This document shows positions 39,648 through 50,302 of a DNA stretch of 64,000 bases, piece after piece. The DNA lies in contig JACJWE010000002.1 of the NCBI GenBank assembly GCA_020637365.1, positions 1-64,000 on the forward strand. The letters run 5' to 3'. Each line of letters begins with the position of its first letter. The stretch's first letter is position 1. This DNA comes from Acidimicrobiia bacterium. GTDB lineage: Bacteria > Actinomycetota > Acidimicrobiia > IMCC26256 > JAGNEX01. The position numbers and the translations under genes are program-made. Below the pieces are notes generated by a model. The model was not told where the DNA came from and did not search any database. It saw only the letters and a program-made list of their open reading frames with translations.

Positions 39648-40145
39648 GTGCCGAAGAATCCTGATCCCACGATGGAGTTGACCACGATCACGGGTCACAC
39701 CAGGAAGCTCGACGACTGGCTCACCATCTTTCACCTGTGTGCTGTCGTCCTGCCCGAGCGTCCCGAAGCGGCGGAGTTTGATCGTCTCGCACATCGGACC
39801 TTGCACCATTTTGCCCAGTCGGATTGTCGTGTCGCGTACATCGTGATCGGCAGCGAACGGGGTGCCCGGCGTGTGCTCGGTTCCGATGCCGACGACTTCT
39901 TGTGCTTCATCGATCCAGCTGGCACCTTCGCCGAAGAGGTCGGTATCACCACCGTTCCTGCTCTGGTCCACCTTCGCGCTGACACCGCATTCGTCGACGC
40001 AGCTCAAGGCTGGGACCCAGTGGCGTGGCAGCGGGTTGCCGACGGCCTCACCAAGGCATCGCACTGGACCAAACTCGTCTACCCCATGCCTGGCGATCCG
40101 GCCCCGTCCCCCGGTTGGGGCGTGGCGGTCGGACGTCACGTCTAG
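39648..40145 (+). CDS. Thioredoxin-like-fold protein without a CxxC motif
   Basis: 165 residues. The GTG at 39648 follows GGAGAGG; an ATG at 39672 is possible. The C-terminal half reads DFLCFIDPAGTFAEEVGITTVPALVHL and AAQGWDPVAWQRVADGL, the beta-alpha-beta end of a thioredoxin fold with the cis-Pro segment TTVPALV, but no CxxC occurs. It is therefore unlikely to be a disulphide reductase and may be a binding or structural protein. It precedes a large membrane protein gene by 12 bases, implying co-expression. Confidence 0.6.
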   Translation: MPKNPDPTMELTTITGHTRKLDDWLTIFHLCAVVLPERPEAAEFDRLAHRTLHHFAQSDCRVAYIVIGSERGARRVLGSDADDFLCFIDPAGTFAEEVGITTVPALVHLRADTAFVDAAQGWDPVAWQRVADGLTKASHWTKLVYPMPGDPAPSPGWGVAVGRHV

Positions 40146-40157
40146 GTCTGCTGAGAG

Positions 40158-42421
40158 GTGCCCGGTCTGGACTGGGCGGGAACGCGAACGGCCTTTGATC
40201 GCGTCGAGACTCGCTGGCCGCAGATCGGGCGGTATCGAAACCGTCTCGACCATCGCCTGCAACCGCTGACCGTTCGTTGGCGTCATGTGCGGCGCCTGGG
40301 TCCGCTCCCCAATTGGGTGCCTGGCGTGTTGGTCATCAGCCTGTTGGTGTTGCTGTTGGCGCCTCCGCAGACGGTGTTCATACCGACCGGTGGGCTCGAC
40401 CCCAGCTATTACGCAGGACTGGCGATGGCTAAGACCCGCGGCTTGCACTTTGGCTCGGAGGTGATGTTCACCTACGGGCCGTGGGGTTTTCTCGAGAACA
40501 CCGGGGTTTATGAGACCGGGCCAGCCTGGTGGGCCACGCTGTACCGGGTGCTGGTACAAGGCGTTGCGGTGTTCGCCCTGGTGGCGGTGTTGCGCCACAA
40601 CTTTGGTCGACTGGCAACGTTGGCGATTGGGTTCGTTTCCGCTCGTTGGGGCTTTGAGCTGATGTACGGCGTCGGGCCCAGCCGTCTGCTCACCGTGACG
40701 GTGATCGGCGTCCTCGTCTTTGTACTGACACGCCGGGTCACGCCCGGACGTGGGTGGGCACTGGCCGCCTCGGTGCTCGGCTCATTCCTGGTGTTGGTCA
40801 AGTTCAACGACGGTGTGGTCGTGCTGACAGCGGCCGCGTTGGCGGCGGTCGTCTCGGGTTGGCGCCGCTCTCGGTTCGGGGTGGCGCCCCGACCGGCATC
40901 ACCGAGCGAGGCCGACTCGCTGTTGCTGCCTGGGCGACTCGGCCACCGCTTCGTCAAGCTCTGGCGACTCTGCCAGCTCGGCAAAGGGCGCGGCGTCCGA
41001 GTTGCTCGGGGCAGGGTCGCGGGCTTGTATCGCTGTTGGCGTTCTGGCTGCTTGCAGGTCAACGGCTTGGCGACCTACCGCGTTTCCTCCGAGGTTCGCT
41101 CGAACTGTCGCGCGGCTTTTCGACCGCTATGCAGACCACCAGCGCGGGAGCGATGGGTGACGTCGGCGTGGCGTTGCTGATCGGCTCGCTGACCATGGCG
41201 GTGTGTTGGTCGGCTGGTCGGGGCGGCGGCAGATTTACCCAGGTAGGGAGCCTGGCCATCGGCGCATCGCTGATCTACGGCACCTGGAAACATGGCTTTG
41301 TGCGCCAGGGCGCCGACCGTGAGCTGTTCTATTTCTTGGGGCTCAGCGTGGTCATGCTGTTTGCCGCACGTAACCGGTGGCGGTCATTGGTGGCGTTGTT
41401 GGCGATCGGCGTCATGGGATGGTCGGTCGCTCATTTCGATTATGAGCCTCGTCAGCGGCTGTCACTCGCGAACGCCCCAGTCGGTTGGGGCGATACGGTC
41501 AGCGTGCTCACCAGCGGTAAGACGCGGGCCGATTTCCGTCAACAAGGCCTCGATTACCTTCGTGCCAGCTACCGCCTACCCGCCGAGATCTATGACCAGA
41601 TGGACGGCAAGAGCATCCATGTCGATCAATGGGAGACCGCTCTGGCCTGGGCTTTTGCTGGAGTCGATGAGACGACCTGGCGGCCGGAGCCCGTCTTTCA
41701 GCGTTACACCGCGTATACGCCATGGCTCGACAACGCGAATGCGGAGGCTCTGACCGGCGCCGCCGCTCCATCGATGATCGTTGCCGAGCGCAACGTGATC
41801 GATCGGCATCTGTCTCGGTTCGATGCGCCCCATACGGTCCGGTCGATGGTGTGCAACTATCGGTTGACCGTGCCGGGCGATCCTGTGCCGGTTGGGCGCG
41901 ACGGCACGAGCCTGGCCGAGACCGTGGACGATGCGTCGAGGTTCGCCCGCACTCCGCCATGGGTGTTGTGGACCCGCGCTGACAACCGTTGCGGTTCGGT
42001 GGATGAGGCCGAGGCACTCGAGGTGCCCGTCGGTGATCTGGTCGACGTTCCCATCGCACCCGGCGCCGATTATTTCGTTCTGGCCCGCTTCGATGAGATG
42101 GATCAGCGCCCCGTCGACCGGATGCAGCAGATGCTGTGGAAGGGCGATGAGTGGTTTATCCGCACCCCGTTTGACGGACCCGCCGATTCACCCGACGCCC
42201 AGACCTTCCGCTTCGTGACCAGCACGGCGACCCAGTGGCACGTGCTGTCCTGGCCGGCGTGCCTCGACATGTCCCCCGAGGCGTTCGACCCGGGTTCGAT
42301 CACATCGTTCCGTCTGGCGCCCGGCACCCGCCCCTCACCGGAGTCCTGGGACATCACGCTCAAGGCACACGGCGACCCCTACACCGTCACCTTTGCGACA
42401 CAGCCTTACACCTGCGACTAG
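40158..42421 (+). CDS. Polytopic membrane protein, unknown, one or two frameshifts
   Basis: About 750 residues. The first half has helices such as VPGVLVISLLVLLLAPP, WATLYRVLVQGVAVFALVAVL and VIGVLVFVLTRRV with a loop LDPSYYAGLAMAKTRG and a FTYGPWGFLENT motif, reminiscent of lipid-linked sugar transferases of the GT-C fold. A frame change lies between 40990 and 41030. The second half has further helices and then a ~280-residue soluble C-terminal domain with several Trp and two late Cys. The GTG at 40158 is a guess. The stop at 42421 lies about 95 bases before the first CRISPR repeat remnant. Confidence 0.6.
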
Positions 42422-42517
42422 GTCGCGGTCATGGGCAGCTCGGCAGCGGGCTCGACGAAGCATCTGCTGACATGGGGCGCGTGGGCGCGCTCTCCGAGAG
42501 CCGACCGAACTCCCCGA

Positions 42518-45500
42518 TGTGCCGGCGCACGAAGGCCCCGGAGACCCAAACTCCTCGCCAAGCGGGAGCAATCCACCACGGCCCGGGCCCGGCCGCAATG
42601 GGGCCGGGGCACGAAGGCCCCGGAGACTTTCGGGCAACCGATCATTGCCGGACATCATTCGCAGCCGCAATGGGGCCGGGGCACGAAGGCGGAGACTCAA
42701 AATTCTCACTCGATGCCCCGAGATTCTGAAAGCCGCCGCAATGGGGCCGGGGCACGAATGCCCCGGAGACACGCAACTATCGCCGGCAGCTGAATCTGAA
42801 TGGGGCGGGCCCCCCGGAGACGTTGCAATGGGGCCAATGGGGCACGAAGGCCCCGGAGACACGCAACTATCGCCGGCAGCGTTCAGAGCTGCTGGTCGAA
42901 TGCCGCAATGGGGCCGGGGCACGAAGGCCCCGGAGACTCGAGGTCGGTCCGGTCCTTGATCAGCTGGCCGCTTGGGCCGCAATGGGGCGGGGCACGAAGG
43001 CCCCGGAGACGCCGCGAAAAAGTCCTGGCCAAACGCACGAAGGCTACCGGATCTGCCGCAATGGGGCCCGGGGCACGAAGGCCCCGGAGACTTGTGCTAC
43101 GGTTTTGATTGGGGGCATGGGGCCGCAATGGGGCCGGGGGCACAGGCCCCGGAGACGAAGGCCCGGAGACTTGGCGCAATGGGGCCGGGGCACGAAGGCC
43201 CCGGAGACAAGTTGGTTCTGCCGCCATCCGGTGTCGCCGCCGCAATGGGGCCGGGGCACGAAGGCCCCGGAGACGTCGACGGTGGCGCGCAAAGCGTCGA
43301 GCGATTCGGGCCGCCGCGGGGGCCGGGGCACGAAGGCCCCTGGAGACGCCGCCGCAATCGGCGTGCCGGGCACGAAGGCCAATCCGGCAGCGCGCCGCAA
43401 TGGGGCCGGGGCACGAAGGCCCCGGAGACCAAGGCGCCCGATAGACGCGCGTCGCCAGTTCCGCATGCGGAGGCCGCAATGGGGCCGGGGCACGAGGAAG
43501 GCCCGGAGACCAAATGGGGCCGGGGCACGAGGCCCGGACGAGTTGGCGGACCCGCCGCAATGGGGCCGGGGCACGAAGGCCCCGGAGCTTCAGGGATCGG
43601 CGGCCCCGGAGACGCTGCAGGATCGCAGCGTGGCAATGGGGGGGCACGAATGGGGCCGGGGCACGAAGGCCCTTCAGATGACCTCGCCGCAATGGGGCCG
43701 GGGCACGAAGGCCCCGGAGACATGACCGCAGCACGAATCCGAGGGTATTCGCCGCAATGGGGCCGGGGCACGAAGGCCCCGGAGACCTAGGTGGAGACGA
43801 TTGATGCCGGCCCAATGGGGCCGGGGCACGAAGGCCATGGGATCACCTGGGTGTTTGGAGCGACGAGGATGGCCGCATGCCGCAATGGCGGGCACGAAGG
43901 CCCCGGAGACGTCGGACCTCGGGATGAGCCCGCACGGCTCGGCATCATGCCGCAATGGGGCCGGGGCACGAAGGCCCCGGAGACCCAGACTCGGAACATC
44001 CATTCTTTCACGGGGCTACGCTCCGCCGCAATGGGGCCGGGGCACGAAGGCCCCGGAGAGACGTGGCCCCGGGCGCCGAGCCTGACATGGGCATCATGTG
44101 AATGGGGCCGGGGAAGGCCCCGGAATGGGCCGTAACCTGGATGTCTTCGCATGGCGGCAATGGGGCCGGGGCACGAAGGCCCCGGAGACTTTCGATGCGG
44201 ATGCGCATCTGGATCATGCCAATGGGGGCGGGGCACGAAGGCCCCGGACGCGCGAATCTGGGATACGCAACAGCGCAGGGGCGATGGCGGAGATAAATGC
44301 GTTCATGCCGCAATGGGGCCGGGGCACGAAGGCCCGGAGACCCGACATGGGGAATGGGGCCGGCACGAAGGCCAATGCCGCCGGGGCACGAAGGCCCCGG
44401 AGAGACGGCATTCATCCTTGTGCGTCGATCTCTGATTGCCCTGCAACTTTGCCGCAATGGGGCCGGGGCACGAAGGCCCCGGAGACATGTGGCGGCGGCT
44501 CTGAGACCTTGTGACGCACGGGAAGATGCCGTTCGGCACGCCGCAATGGGGCCGGGGCACGAAGGCCCCGGAGACATCGAGCGTCAGAGGCAAGCTTTTA
44601 GCAGCGATGAGCCGCAATGGGGGGCCGGGGCACGAAGGCCCCGGAGACGGTAGTCCTGAGCCTCCTGCTGCTTCTGTTGGGCGCCGCAATGGGGCCGGGG
44701 CACGAAGGCCCCGGAGACACCGACGACGATGGGACGATGCCGCAATGGGGCCGGGGCACGAAGGCCCCGGAGACTCGAATGGGGCGCGGGGCACGAAGGC
44801 CCTGGAGACGGGGCACGAAGGGCAATCCGCCCATGTATCGTTTGATTTGTCGGAGGCCAATGCCGCAATGGGGCCGGGGCACGAAGGCCCCGGAGACTCG
44901 TTTACCAGCTTCGATGCGCGGCGCCCTGCGCCGCAATGGGAATGGGCACGAAGGCCCTCGCTCTGCCGATGCTGCGCAATGGGGCCGGGGCACGAAGGCC
45001 CGGAGACCCGTGTTATCACGCGTTCTCCGGCAGCACCCTCACGTCGGAACCTCAAAGTGCCAGCCCAATGGGCAATGGGGCGGGGCAAGGCCCCGGAGAC
45101 TTCGATCGTGTTCTGATTCATGTTCACAACTTTGAATGGGGCCGGGGCAAGGCCCCCGGGGCACAGCCCCGGAGACAGCCTGGGCCGCAGCCTGCCGCGC
45201 GCTGCCAGGGGCGCACCGGAGGCCTGCCGCAATGGGGCCGGGGCACGAAGGCCCCGGAGACGCTGAAGGACGCACGAAGGCCCGATGATCGGCGAGACGC
45301 CGCCGCAATGGGGCCGGGGCACGAAGGCCCCGGAGACGCTCCAGCAGCCCCAGCGTTGCCTCCTCTCGCAGCTCGCCGCAATGGGGCCGGGGCACGAAGG
45401 CCCCGGAGACAGCGTCTGTCGGGCTTACGCCGCACAGGACTTCTTGCCGCAATGGGGCCGGGGCACGAAGGCCCCGGAGACTTCCCAAATTTCACGTCGG

Positions 45501-46408
45501 TTAGACTGCAACAATGCTGCCGCAATGGGGCCGGGGCACGAAGGCCCCGGAGACGTGGCGAATAACGACCATTGCGGAAATCAGATGTATGCGGCTGTCG
45601 CCGCAATGGGGCCGGGGCACGAAGGCCCCGGAGACGCGTGCGTGGGCGCAACCCAACGAGTCTTACTACCGTACGTGCCCGCAATGGGGCCGGGGCACGA
45701 AGGCCCCGGAGACCCCTCCGGTCTGCTCCGCCAACCCGCCCATTCGGGCGCCGCAATGGGGCCGGGGCACGAAGGCCCCGGAGACGTGCGGCACGTGTTG
45801 CTGCCGCTGTTGACGTTGCCGATGCTGCCGCAATGGGGCCGGGGCACGAAGGCCCCGGAGACCTGCGGGCCGCACTGAAGGCCCCGAGACCCGCATCAGA
45901 TCCCCTGCCTTGTTGAGGCGCCGAGCCGCAATGGGGCCGGGGCACGAAGGCCCCCGGAGACATCGATCCCGGATGGAGCGCATGATGCCGGTTGCTGCCA
46001 GCAATGGGGGCCGGGGCACGAAGGCCCCGGAGAGACCTGGAACGCATCATGCCTGCGATGGGTTGTTGCTGCAATGGGGCCGGGGCACGAAGGCCCCGGA
46101 GACGCTGAGTTGGCCGCTGATGGGGATGGCGCCGGGCCGCAATGGGGCCGGGGCACGAAGGCCCCGGCCCCGGAGAGCATGCGATCGCCGCAATGCCGAT
46201 GGGGCCGGGGCACGAAGGCCCCGGAGCCCCGATCCACGCCGCAATGGGCGCCCGCAATGGCCGCTGGGGTCGGGGCACGAAGGCCCCGGAGCAGGCCTCG
46301 GAGACTAGCTGGGCCTCGCTCGGCCGCAATGGGGCCGGGGGCACGAAGGCCCCGGAGAGGCCGGCATTCGCCGCCGCAATGGGGCCGGGGCACGAAGGCC
46401 CCGGAGAC
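42518..46408 (-). CRISPR. Type I-G CRISPR array, about 50 intact and damaged repeats
   Basis: The consensus repeat is 36 bases. On the plus strand it begins GCCGCAATGGGGCC and ends GGCCCCGGAGAC, with a 7-bp stem CCGGGGC/GCCCCGG around ACGAAG. Clean copies run at 45226, 45302, 45375, 45446, 45519, 45600, 45750 and 45827 with 35-45-base spacers; others are at 42592, 42902, 43239, 43394, 43686, 43751, 43949, 44451, 44540, 44683, 44739, 44862 and 46373. About half of all copies are truncated, expanded or partly deleted, mainly 42518-45200 and 45925-46330. Transcription is probably leftward: cas genes lead toward the array, and the handle conserved in the solo element upstream of cas3 (ATTGCGGC on the minus strand) is the 3' end in that direction. 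Confidence 0.93.
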
Positions 46409-46661
46409 GGCTCCTGGATTTCGGTGCCGTTTAGCAGGCAAAACGTGATGCTTTGCGAGCGGCTGTGCTGTCGAGTGGCGGGCTGTTGACCCACGAAGGG
46501 TAGTCGATGCCTGTTTCTGCTGCTTGTGACCTATAACGAGCACCTCCAGGGGTATCGAGCGAACCGGGGCGCTCGCATCCGTTTCTCGAATACACCCGTA
46601 CCCGCGAAGTTGTCAAAGAACGTAGCCGACCACAGAGCCACCGTTTCGGATGGCTCGACCC
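46409..46661 (-). promoter_or_regulatory. Candidate CRISPR leader between cas2 and the array
   Basis: About 250 bases without a gene separate the cas2 stop from the first repeat at 46408. In the leftward direction it contains a TATAGG hexamer near 46530 that could be a -10 element. It is not clearly AT-rich. The leader call rests on position (cas2 side, co-directional with cas genes) and is inference. Confidence 0.5.
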
Positions 46662-46961
46662 CTACAAGATCTGCGAACCGGTCGGCGGCGACCACGAGCC
46701 TGTACCGAGGATCTCAGCTCGCTGATCAAAGGGTTCATTCGCAGGACCCAAATCGAAGATGGCAACCCGGTCGACTCGTTGATTGAGATGATCGAGTAGT
46801 CGCACCTTGAAGTCAAACAACTCACGCGGGGTCAAGTCACAGACAAAAACGGAGAGCTGAATGCGATAACCGTGCGCTTCGCACACCTTCGCAACCTGAC
46901 GCAGTCGGGCCGGATCACAAATGTCGTAGGCGACGAGCCGTCGACGGCGCGCGGACGTCAT
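46662..46961 (-). CDS. cas2: CRISPR-associated endoribonuclease/integrase subunit Cas2
   Basis: 99 residues with the Cas2 ferredoxin-like fold. LVAYDICDPARLRQVAKVC at the start gives the first strand with the conserved Asp and the first helix. RIQLSVFVCDLTPRELFDFK and RVAIFDLGP complete the fold. Cas2 dimers bridge two Cas1 dimers during spacer integration. The start overlaps the cas4-cas1 stop by one base, so the adaptation genes are translationally coupled. Confidence 0.92.
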   Translation of the reverse strand: MTSARRRRLVAYDICDPARLRQVAKVCEAHGYRIQLSVFVCDLTPRELFDFKVRLLDHLNQRVDRVAIFDLGPANEPFDQRAEILGTGSWSPPTGSQIL

Positions 46962-48691
46962 TATCTCGTCACCATCGGTGCGTACTCGTCGAACTCACCC
47001 ATCAAAACTGCACCCAATACTCGCGCTTGAGTTTCGAAAATCCTTCGATACGTCGCCTTATAGCCAAAAACTGGATGCGTGACCGTCTCATTCACCCGGC
47101 GTTCATATGAGTTGAGGAACCGTCGCATCCCGGCCTGGGTGAAACCCGATCGGCCGAGCCCGCCAACGAAATCGTCAGCTGTCAGTTCTCCTGTGTTGAA
47201 GGCACGGACCACCACCGAATCCGCGACCAGAGGGCGGAACTCTTCACACAAATCAAGAGCAAGCGCTGGGCGCCCAAACCGCGGACGGTGGTAGACGCCA
47301 AGGTAGGGATCTAACCCGACCACCGTCGCCGCCAGGACGAGTTCCTTGGCGAGAAGGCCGTAGGCGAACGAGAGCGCTGCGTTGACCGGTTCGGGTGGTG
47401 GACGCCGCTTGCGCCCTACTGACCTGAAAGACTCTGCAGCCCAGTCGGGTCTCAGCATGTCGGCAAAGCTCGAGAAATAGGTCCTCGCTGCAGCGCCTTC
47501 AAGCCCGAGTAGCTCCGCAAACGACGCTGCCCTTTCAGCCTTTTCCGCCAAGGCTGCGAGCCGTCGCAGAGTGGCGGCAGGCTTGACATCACTGTTGCGG
47601 CGGATCATGACCCTGGAATTTCTAATCTTGCCAGCGACCATCTTGCGCGCGATACCGAGGCGCTTCGCATCGGAGGTCCCGAACTGGCTCTGGCGCAGCA
47701 CAATGTTCTTGGACCACTCGTTTTGGGTAAATGCACGCAGCTTTCCCGTCCGAGTCATCCAGACTACGGGCACCCCGCGGGACGACAGACGGGTGATGGC
47801 CGCCTGAGATATTTCAACACCCGTGAAAAGACCCACATATGAGATGTCGATAAGACGAAAGGAAACATCCGGCTCACCTTTCGGGTGGACCACCAGGCGC
47901 CCACCCGATACACCGACGCGACTTCCCGGTTGAGTAACCAAAAGGGGCTTAGTCTCATCGACACGAGGAACGAGCCGTCGAGGCCAGGGGCGCGCATCTG
48001 ACTGGTCTGCAAGCACTTCATGTTCGCCCGGAAGGCAGATGGTTACAAGCGAGCAGCGTGGGCATTTTGGACTGTCAACGAGCGGTGCTGGAAGCTCACC
48101 GGCCGCTGTGCGGCGCGCGGCCGCTATCTGACCTGTGACCCACTCACGCAGATCATCTGTCATGGGTAGGGCGACGCGTCGCTTGATCGCATCAAACCAG
48201 ACGAAGCCCTCGGGGACGTCAAACCCAGCGGCCTCGAGCAAGAGCATCTGGCCACCCAATTGCACCTTGTCAGAAGGCCAGAGTTCATACCCATCCTGGC
48301 CACGTTTCGCCGTTCCCTTTTTGTATTCCACGGGTATCGCGGTACTTCGAGATATCTCGACGATGTCAGCAACGCCCACAAGCGCTAGCTCGTTCGATTC
48401 GAGATGAATCGACCTGGTTACCTCCGGTCGTTCGTCAGGCTGTGCCGGACCCTTTCGGTGCGACGCCGCTTCGACGATGTTGCGGTGCACGAACGATCCT
48501 TGATCGGTGTCCAGATTGGCGTCCCACTCGCCGAGCACCCATTCCAGGTAGAAAAGACGGGGGCAATAGACGAACTCGTTGAGCATCCTGAGCGGGAGAT
48601 TTGGTACATCACCGTGCAATTGCTCGGCCACTTCGTTGAGCACCACGCTTGGTGTGCTCACGGGTTCTTGGTCGCGGGCAGTGGGGGGCAT
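46961..48691 (-). CDS. cas4-cas1: Cas4-Cas1 fusion, adaptation nuclease-integrase
   Basis: 576 residues. The N-terminal ~200 form a Cas4 RecB-type nuclease that trims prespacers and selects the PAM end: LRMLNEFVYCPRLFYLEW with the first cluster Cys, then IPVEYKKG in the nuclease core, and CPRCSLVTIC with three more cluster Cys. The C-terminal ~340 form Cas1 integrase, including NAALSFAYGLLAKEL and GVYHRPRFGRPALALDLCEEF, which carries the metal His and acidic residues. This fusion is typical of type I-G (I-U). It begins 12 bases after csb2, with GAGGAGG at ideal distance. Confidence 0.94.
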   Translation of the reverse strand: MPPTARDQEPVSTPSVVLNEVAEQLHGDVPNLPLRMLNEFVYCPRLFYLEWVLGEWDANLDTDQGSFVHRNIVEAASHRKGPAQPDERPEVTRSIHLESNELALVGVADIVEISRSTAIPVEYKKGTAKRGQDGYELWPSDKVQLGGQMLLLEAAGFDVPEGFVWFDAIKRRVALPMTDDLREWVTGQIAAARRTAAGELPAPLVDSPKCPRCSLVTICLPGEHEVLADQSDARPWPRRLVPRVDETKPLLVTQPGSRVGVSGGRLVVHPKGEPDVSFRLIDISYVGLFTGVEISQAAITRLSSRGVPVVWMTRTGKLRAFTQNEWSKNIVLRQSQFGTSDAKRLGIARKMVAGKIRNSRVMIRRNSDVKPAATLRRLAALAEKAERAASFAELLGLEGAAARTYFSSFADMLRPDWAAESFRSVGRKRRPPPEPVNAALSFAYGLLAKELVLAATVVGLDPYLGVYHRPRFGRPALALDLCEEFRPLVADSVVVRAFNTGELTADDFVGGLGRSGFTQAGMRRFLNSYERRVNETVTHPVFGYKATYRRIFETQARVLGAVLMGEFDEYAPMVTR

Positions 48692-48703
48692 GTTCTGACC
48701 TCC

Positions 48704-50302
48704 TCAATCGTCTGCCGGAAAGAACACACCCAAGCCAAAGTGGCTGTAGTGCCCAAGGACCAGGGGCCCTGTGACGGCGCTCCCGAACTCGACCCGGACG
48801 GCGAATGGATTGCGAGCAAAGTGGCCTCGTTCGTGTCCATCCCGCTGGGGACCTCGTCGCCGCTTAGATCGGTGGCGTCGAAAGCGCACCGGGAGGTCAC
48901 GCATAGGAAAACGATGGTCCGGGGTATCGCGTTGGCCAGATATCGAAATGCTCACCACTGAAGTGTCGATCCCCCGCGACGCAAGCTCACGTTCGATTGC
49001 ATTGGCGACGAACTGCTCAGTTGTTTCACGCTTTTGGAACCGCGGCACACAGAACGGTGTGTTCGTCGCCCAGACGGTCGATGGCCCGATCAACCACGGA
49101 GTTACCGTTTGCAACGGCCCAGCGCTCAGGAACCGCATGTTGACGCGCCGTGCAGGACCACCGTCGTCGGAGCCAACACCGCTGACCCGTTTGAGTAGCT
49201 TCGCAGCACTGGAGGGACTCAGCCCATCAGGCACCCACAACGTTGCGTGATCGATCAAACCGTCCCGGTCCTCGTCGAGGAATAGGAAATGTGCATGGCG
49301 GTGGCCGTGCGCCGGTTGCTCATCGCCCGCCCGATGCCCAACGATCAGGTGGACGTCGGACCGAGTGTCATCTGCCCCCTCCAAGACCTTCTTGCTGCGA
49401 GCCCTGAGCAACTCCGCATAGGCGAGGCCAAGGGTGGCGCTTGGTCGGGTTGCTGGATCAAGCACCCATCTCAGCGACTCGACCCGATCACCGGTCACAG
49501 GCTTTCGACTTCTCAACCTTGATCCGCCCGCGGGCTTCGCCCAATAGCGAACAAACTTGGAGCCGACCGGCATAGCACGCCTATCCGCGATGCGGACCTT
49601 GGCCACGGTCGCCAGAAGATGCTCAGGCTTGAAGCCACTTCCGATATCGGGAGTAAGTAACGATGCCTCGTCCACATCTGCCACAGCACCATCAAGCATG
49701 ACCGAAACATCGCTTGGGGACGCGGAAAGCTCCGCTGGCCGAGCTTCCCAACGGCGCTCCCCCGCTAGTCCTCGATGATTGAGCCCTGCTGGAGCCGAGG
49801 CGGCCCGCATCTCGTCGACAAGTACTGCCCAGCAGGTGGACTCCGCCCGACCGAGGTACCCAATCGAACCAGCGGCAGCGGCAAGGCGGTCGCGTTCTGG
49901 GGCGCTGAGCTCGACAGGCCAACTCACTTTGAGCGCGGAACGAGGTTTGGGTCCCCTTGCGGCAGGGACAACTGCAAACGAGTCGATGATACGGTCGGTT
50001 CCGGCCGATCGGTTGGTGGTTCGGTGACTTGCGCTCGGCATGTAGTGGCGTGTGTGTGCCTCATCGACCGGAGCGGTGACCATGGTTGGCGGAACGGCGA
50101 GCTTGCCAAGCACCCCAAGCATTTCCTCCTCGGCGATGCCGTCGGTTCGTTCCAACTCGTGGTTCGCCCAGCATGCGTAGAGTGCCCGCAGAATCCGCCA
50201 TGGTGCTGGCGGCCATTCAACGCTTCCATCATTTGCGGCACGATCCCAAGACGTTGCGTGGTAGCGGCCGAACGGAAAGAAGAATTCGAGTTCGGTGCTC
50301 AT
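48704..50302 (-). CDS. csb2: Csb2 (Cas5-Cas6-like), type I-G
   Basis: 532 residues of the GSU0054/Csb2 family, which in type I-G merges the Cas5 and Cas6 roles: binding the crRNA 5' handle and cutting pre-crRNA in the repeat. It opens MSTELEFFFPFGRYHATSWD followed by VEWPPAPWRILRALYACW, the family N-terminus. The C-terminal RAMP-like region holds GHRHAHFLFLDEDRDG, with His residues that could be catalytic, and a long basic tail region (RFRRHRSKRRRGPQRDGHE). It overlaps csb1 by four bases. Its target should be the 7-bp hairpin repeat described for the array. Confidence 0.92.
   Translation of the reverse strand: MSTELEFFFPFGRYHATSWDRAANDGSVEWPPAPWRILRALYACWANHELERTDGIAEEEMLGVLGKLAVPPTMVTAPVDEAHTRHYMPSASHRTTNRSAGTDRIIDSFAVVPAARGPKPRSALKVSWPVELSAPERDRLAAAAGSIGYLGRAESTCWAVLVDEMRAASAPAGLNHRGLAGERRWEARPAELSASPSDVSVMLDGAVADVDEASLLTPDIGSGFKPEHLLATVAKVRIADRRAMPVGSKFVRYWAKPAGGSRLRSRKPVTGDRVESLRWVLDPATRPSATLGLAYAELLRARSKKVLEGADDTRSDVHLIVGHRAGDEQPAHGHRHAHFLFLDEDRDGLIDHATLWVPDGLSPSSAAKLLKRVSGVGSDDGGPARRVNMRFLSAGPLQTVTPWLIGPSTVWATNTPFCVPRFQKRETTEQFVANAIERELASRGIDTSVVSISISGQRDTPDHRFPMRDLPVRFRRHRSKRRRGPQRDGHERGHFARNPFAVRVEFGSAVTGPLVLGHYSHFGLGVFFPADD

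Noticed and set aside
42518..46408. Rightward transcription of the array, since the plus-strand repeat ends in GGAGAC, similar to GAAAC-type ends
   Set aside because: The cas operon runs leftward into the array with a leader-sized gap, and the solo element conserves the minus-strand handle ATTGCGGC rather than the plus-strand tail. Not excluded, but disfavoured.
42500..46430. Many long open frames through the CRISPR array on both strands, giving Gly/Arg/Pro-rich products with GAGARRPRR or GPSCPGPIAA repeats
   Set aside because: The periodic residues are translations of the 36-base repeat, which lacks stops in most frames. No start signal or protein family supports them.
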